Origin: Acidimicrobiia bacterium
GTDB lineage: Bacteria > Actinomycetota > Acidimicrobiia > Spongiisociales > UBA5794
Reading direction: 5' to 3'
DNA: 5,376 bases
Assembly: GCA_029934555.1 (NCBI GenBank)
Contig: JAOZMA010000167.1
Coordinates: forward strand, 1 to 5,376
A program made the translations under genes and the position numbers. This document shows, in pieces, positions 5,323 through 5,376 of this stretch; the first letter of the stretch is position 1, and each line of letters opens with the position of its first letter. The notes under the pieces were generated by a model. That model saw only the letters and a list, made by a program, of their open reading frames with translations, made no database searches and had not been told where the DNA came from.

Positions 5323-5376
5323 TGGCGCCCTCGGCAAGAATCGAACTTGCGACACCCGGTTTAGGAAACCGGTGCT
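5323..5376 (-). tRNA. tRNA-Arg, anticodon CCU, 3' part only
   Basis: Read on the minus strand: D-stem end plus A26, anticodon stem CCGGT/ACCGG with loop TTCCTAA (anticodon CCT at 5363-5365, T33 in place), variable region GTGTC, T-arm GCAAG-TTCGATT-CTTGC, acceptor 3' strand CGAGGGC, discriminator G and an encoded CCA. All stems pair perfectly, so this copy looks functional. The D-arm and 5' acceptor strand lie beyond the right edge. It would read the AGG arginine codon. Its 3' half is duplicated at 3653-3702, marking it as a likely integration target. Confidence 0.92.

Larger units (their letters stand above)
3653..5376. mobile_element. Candidate small tRNA-Arg-borne genomic island carrying a MNT/HEPN pair
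   Basis: The segment lies between a displaced tRNA-Arg 3' half on the left and what looks like the in-place tRNA-Arg on the right, exactly 1,670 bases apart. It contains the nucleotidyltransferase/HEPN pair, one two-part hairpin near each end and a nested fold, but no integrase, excisionase, transposase or replication gene. Known for tRNA islands in general: the integrase restores the tRNA and displaces its old 3' half to the far end. Inferred: this is a deleted remnant or a non-autonomous cassette. A local tRNA duplication is an alternative. Confidence 0.5.

Noticed and set aside
5083..5355. 90-codon minus-strand frame at the right end
   Set aside because: Its first residues are the translated tRNA-Arg T-arm, a classic artefact, and the rest crosses the repeat without any recognisable domain.

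Overview
The window is GC-rich bacterial chromosome. Dense GC-rich coding, a CCA-encoding tRNA and the look of the deaminase and the HEPN protein suggest an actinobacterium; this is inference and the genus cannot be named. Four protein genes are well supported: a PAP2-type membrane phosphatase (plus strand, apparently cut by the left edge), a dCMP deaminase (minus), a long alkyl-sulfatase-type metallo-beta-lactamase protein (plus), and a two-gene nucleotidyltransferase/HEPN toxin-antitoxin pair (plus). The right edge cuts a tRNA-Arg(CCU) gene on the minus strand.

Layout. 1-617: PAP2 phosphatase. 618-819: convergent gap with a perfect 7-bp hairpin and a stretch with the exact spacing of a tRNA acceptor plus T-arm. 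820-1293: dCMP deaminase, read leftward. 1294-1560: divergent gap holding a compact structured region that reads as a possible 5' leader of the sulfatase, with two pairs of mutually exclusive helices. 1561-3543: sulfatase, followed by a strong hairpin. 3544-4043: 500 bases without a convincing gene but rich in structure: a terminator-like hairpin, a displaced 3' half of tRNA-Arg, a two-part hairpin, a nested 63-base fold and an AT-rich promoter with inverted repeats. 4044-5070: the toxin-antitoxin pair with an 8-base overlap. 5071-5322: a second, diverged copy of the two-part hairpin and nothing else convincing. 5323-5376: the tRNA-Arg 3' part.

The main observation is that positions 3653-3701 repeat the tRNA-Arg 3' half at 5323-5371 (45 of 49 bases identical, 21 identical in a row across the anticodon arm) in the same orientation, 1,670 bases apart. 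This is the usual footprint of tRNA-targeted integration. The enclosed DNA carries only the toxin-antitoxin genes and no integrase, so it looks like a minimal or stripped-down island. A possible tRNA-derived fragment at 636-668 raises the weaker possibility that the deaminase/sulfatase segment also entered next to a tRNA gene.

In function, the toxin-antitoxin pair forms one transcription unit: a DNA-binding nucleotidyltransferase (likely antitoxin and autoregulator) followed by a HEPN protein (likely RNase toxin). The other genes are unrelated metabolic or membrane functions: lipid-phosphate hydrolysis, pyrimidine deoxynucleotide supply, and sulfate-ester cleavage.
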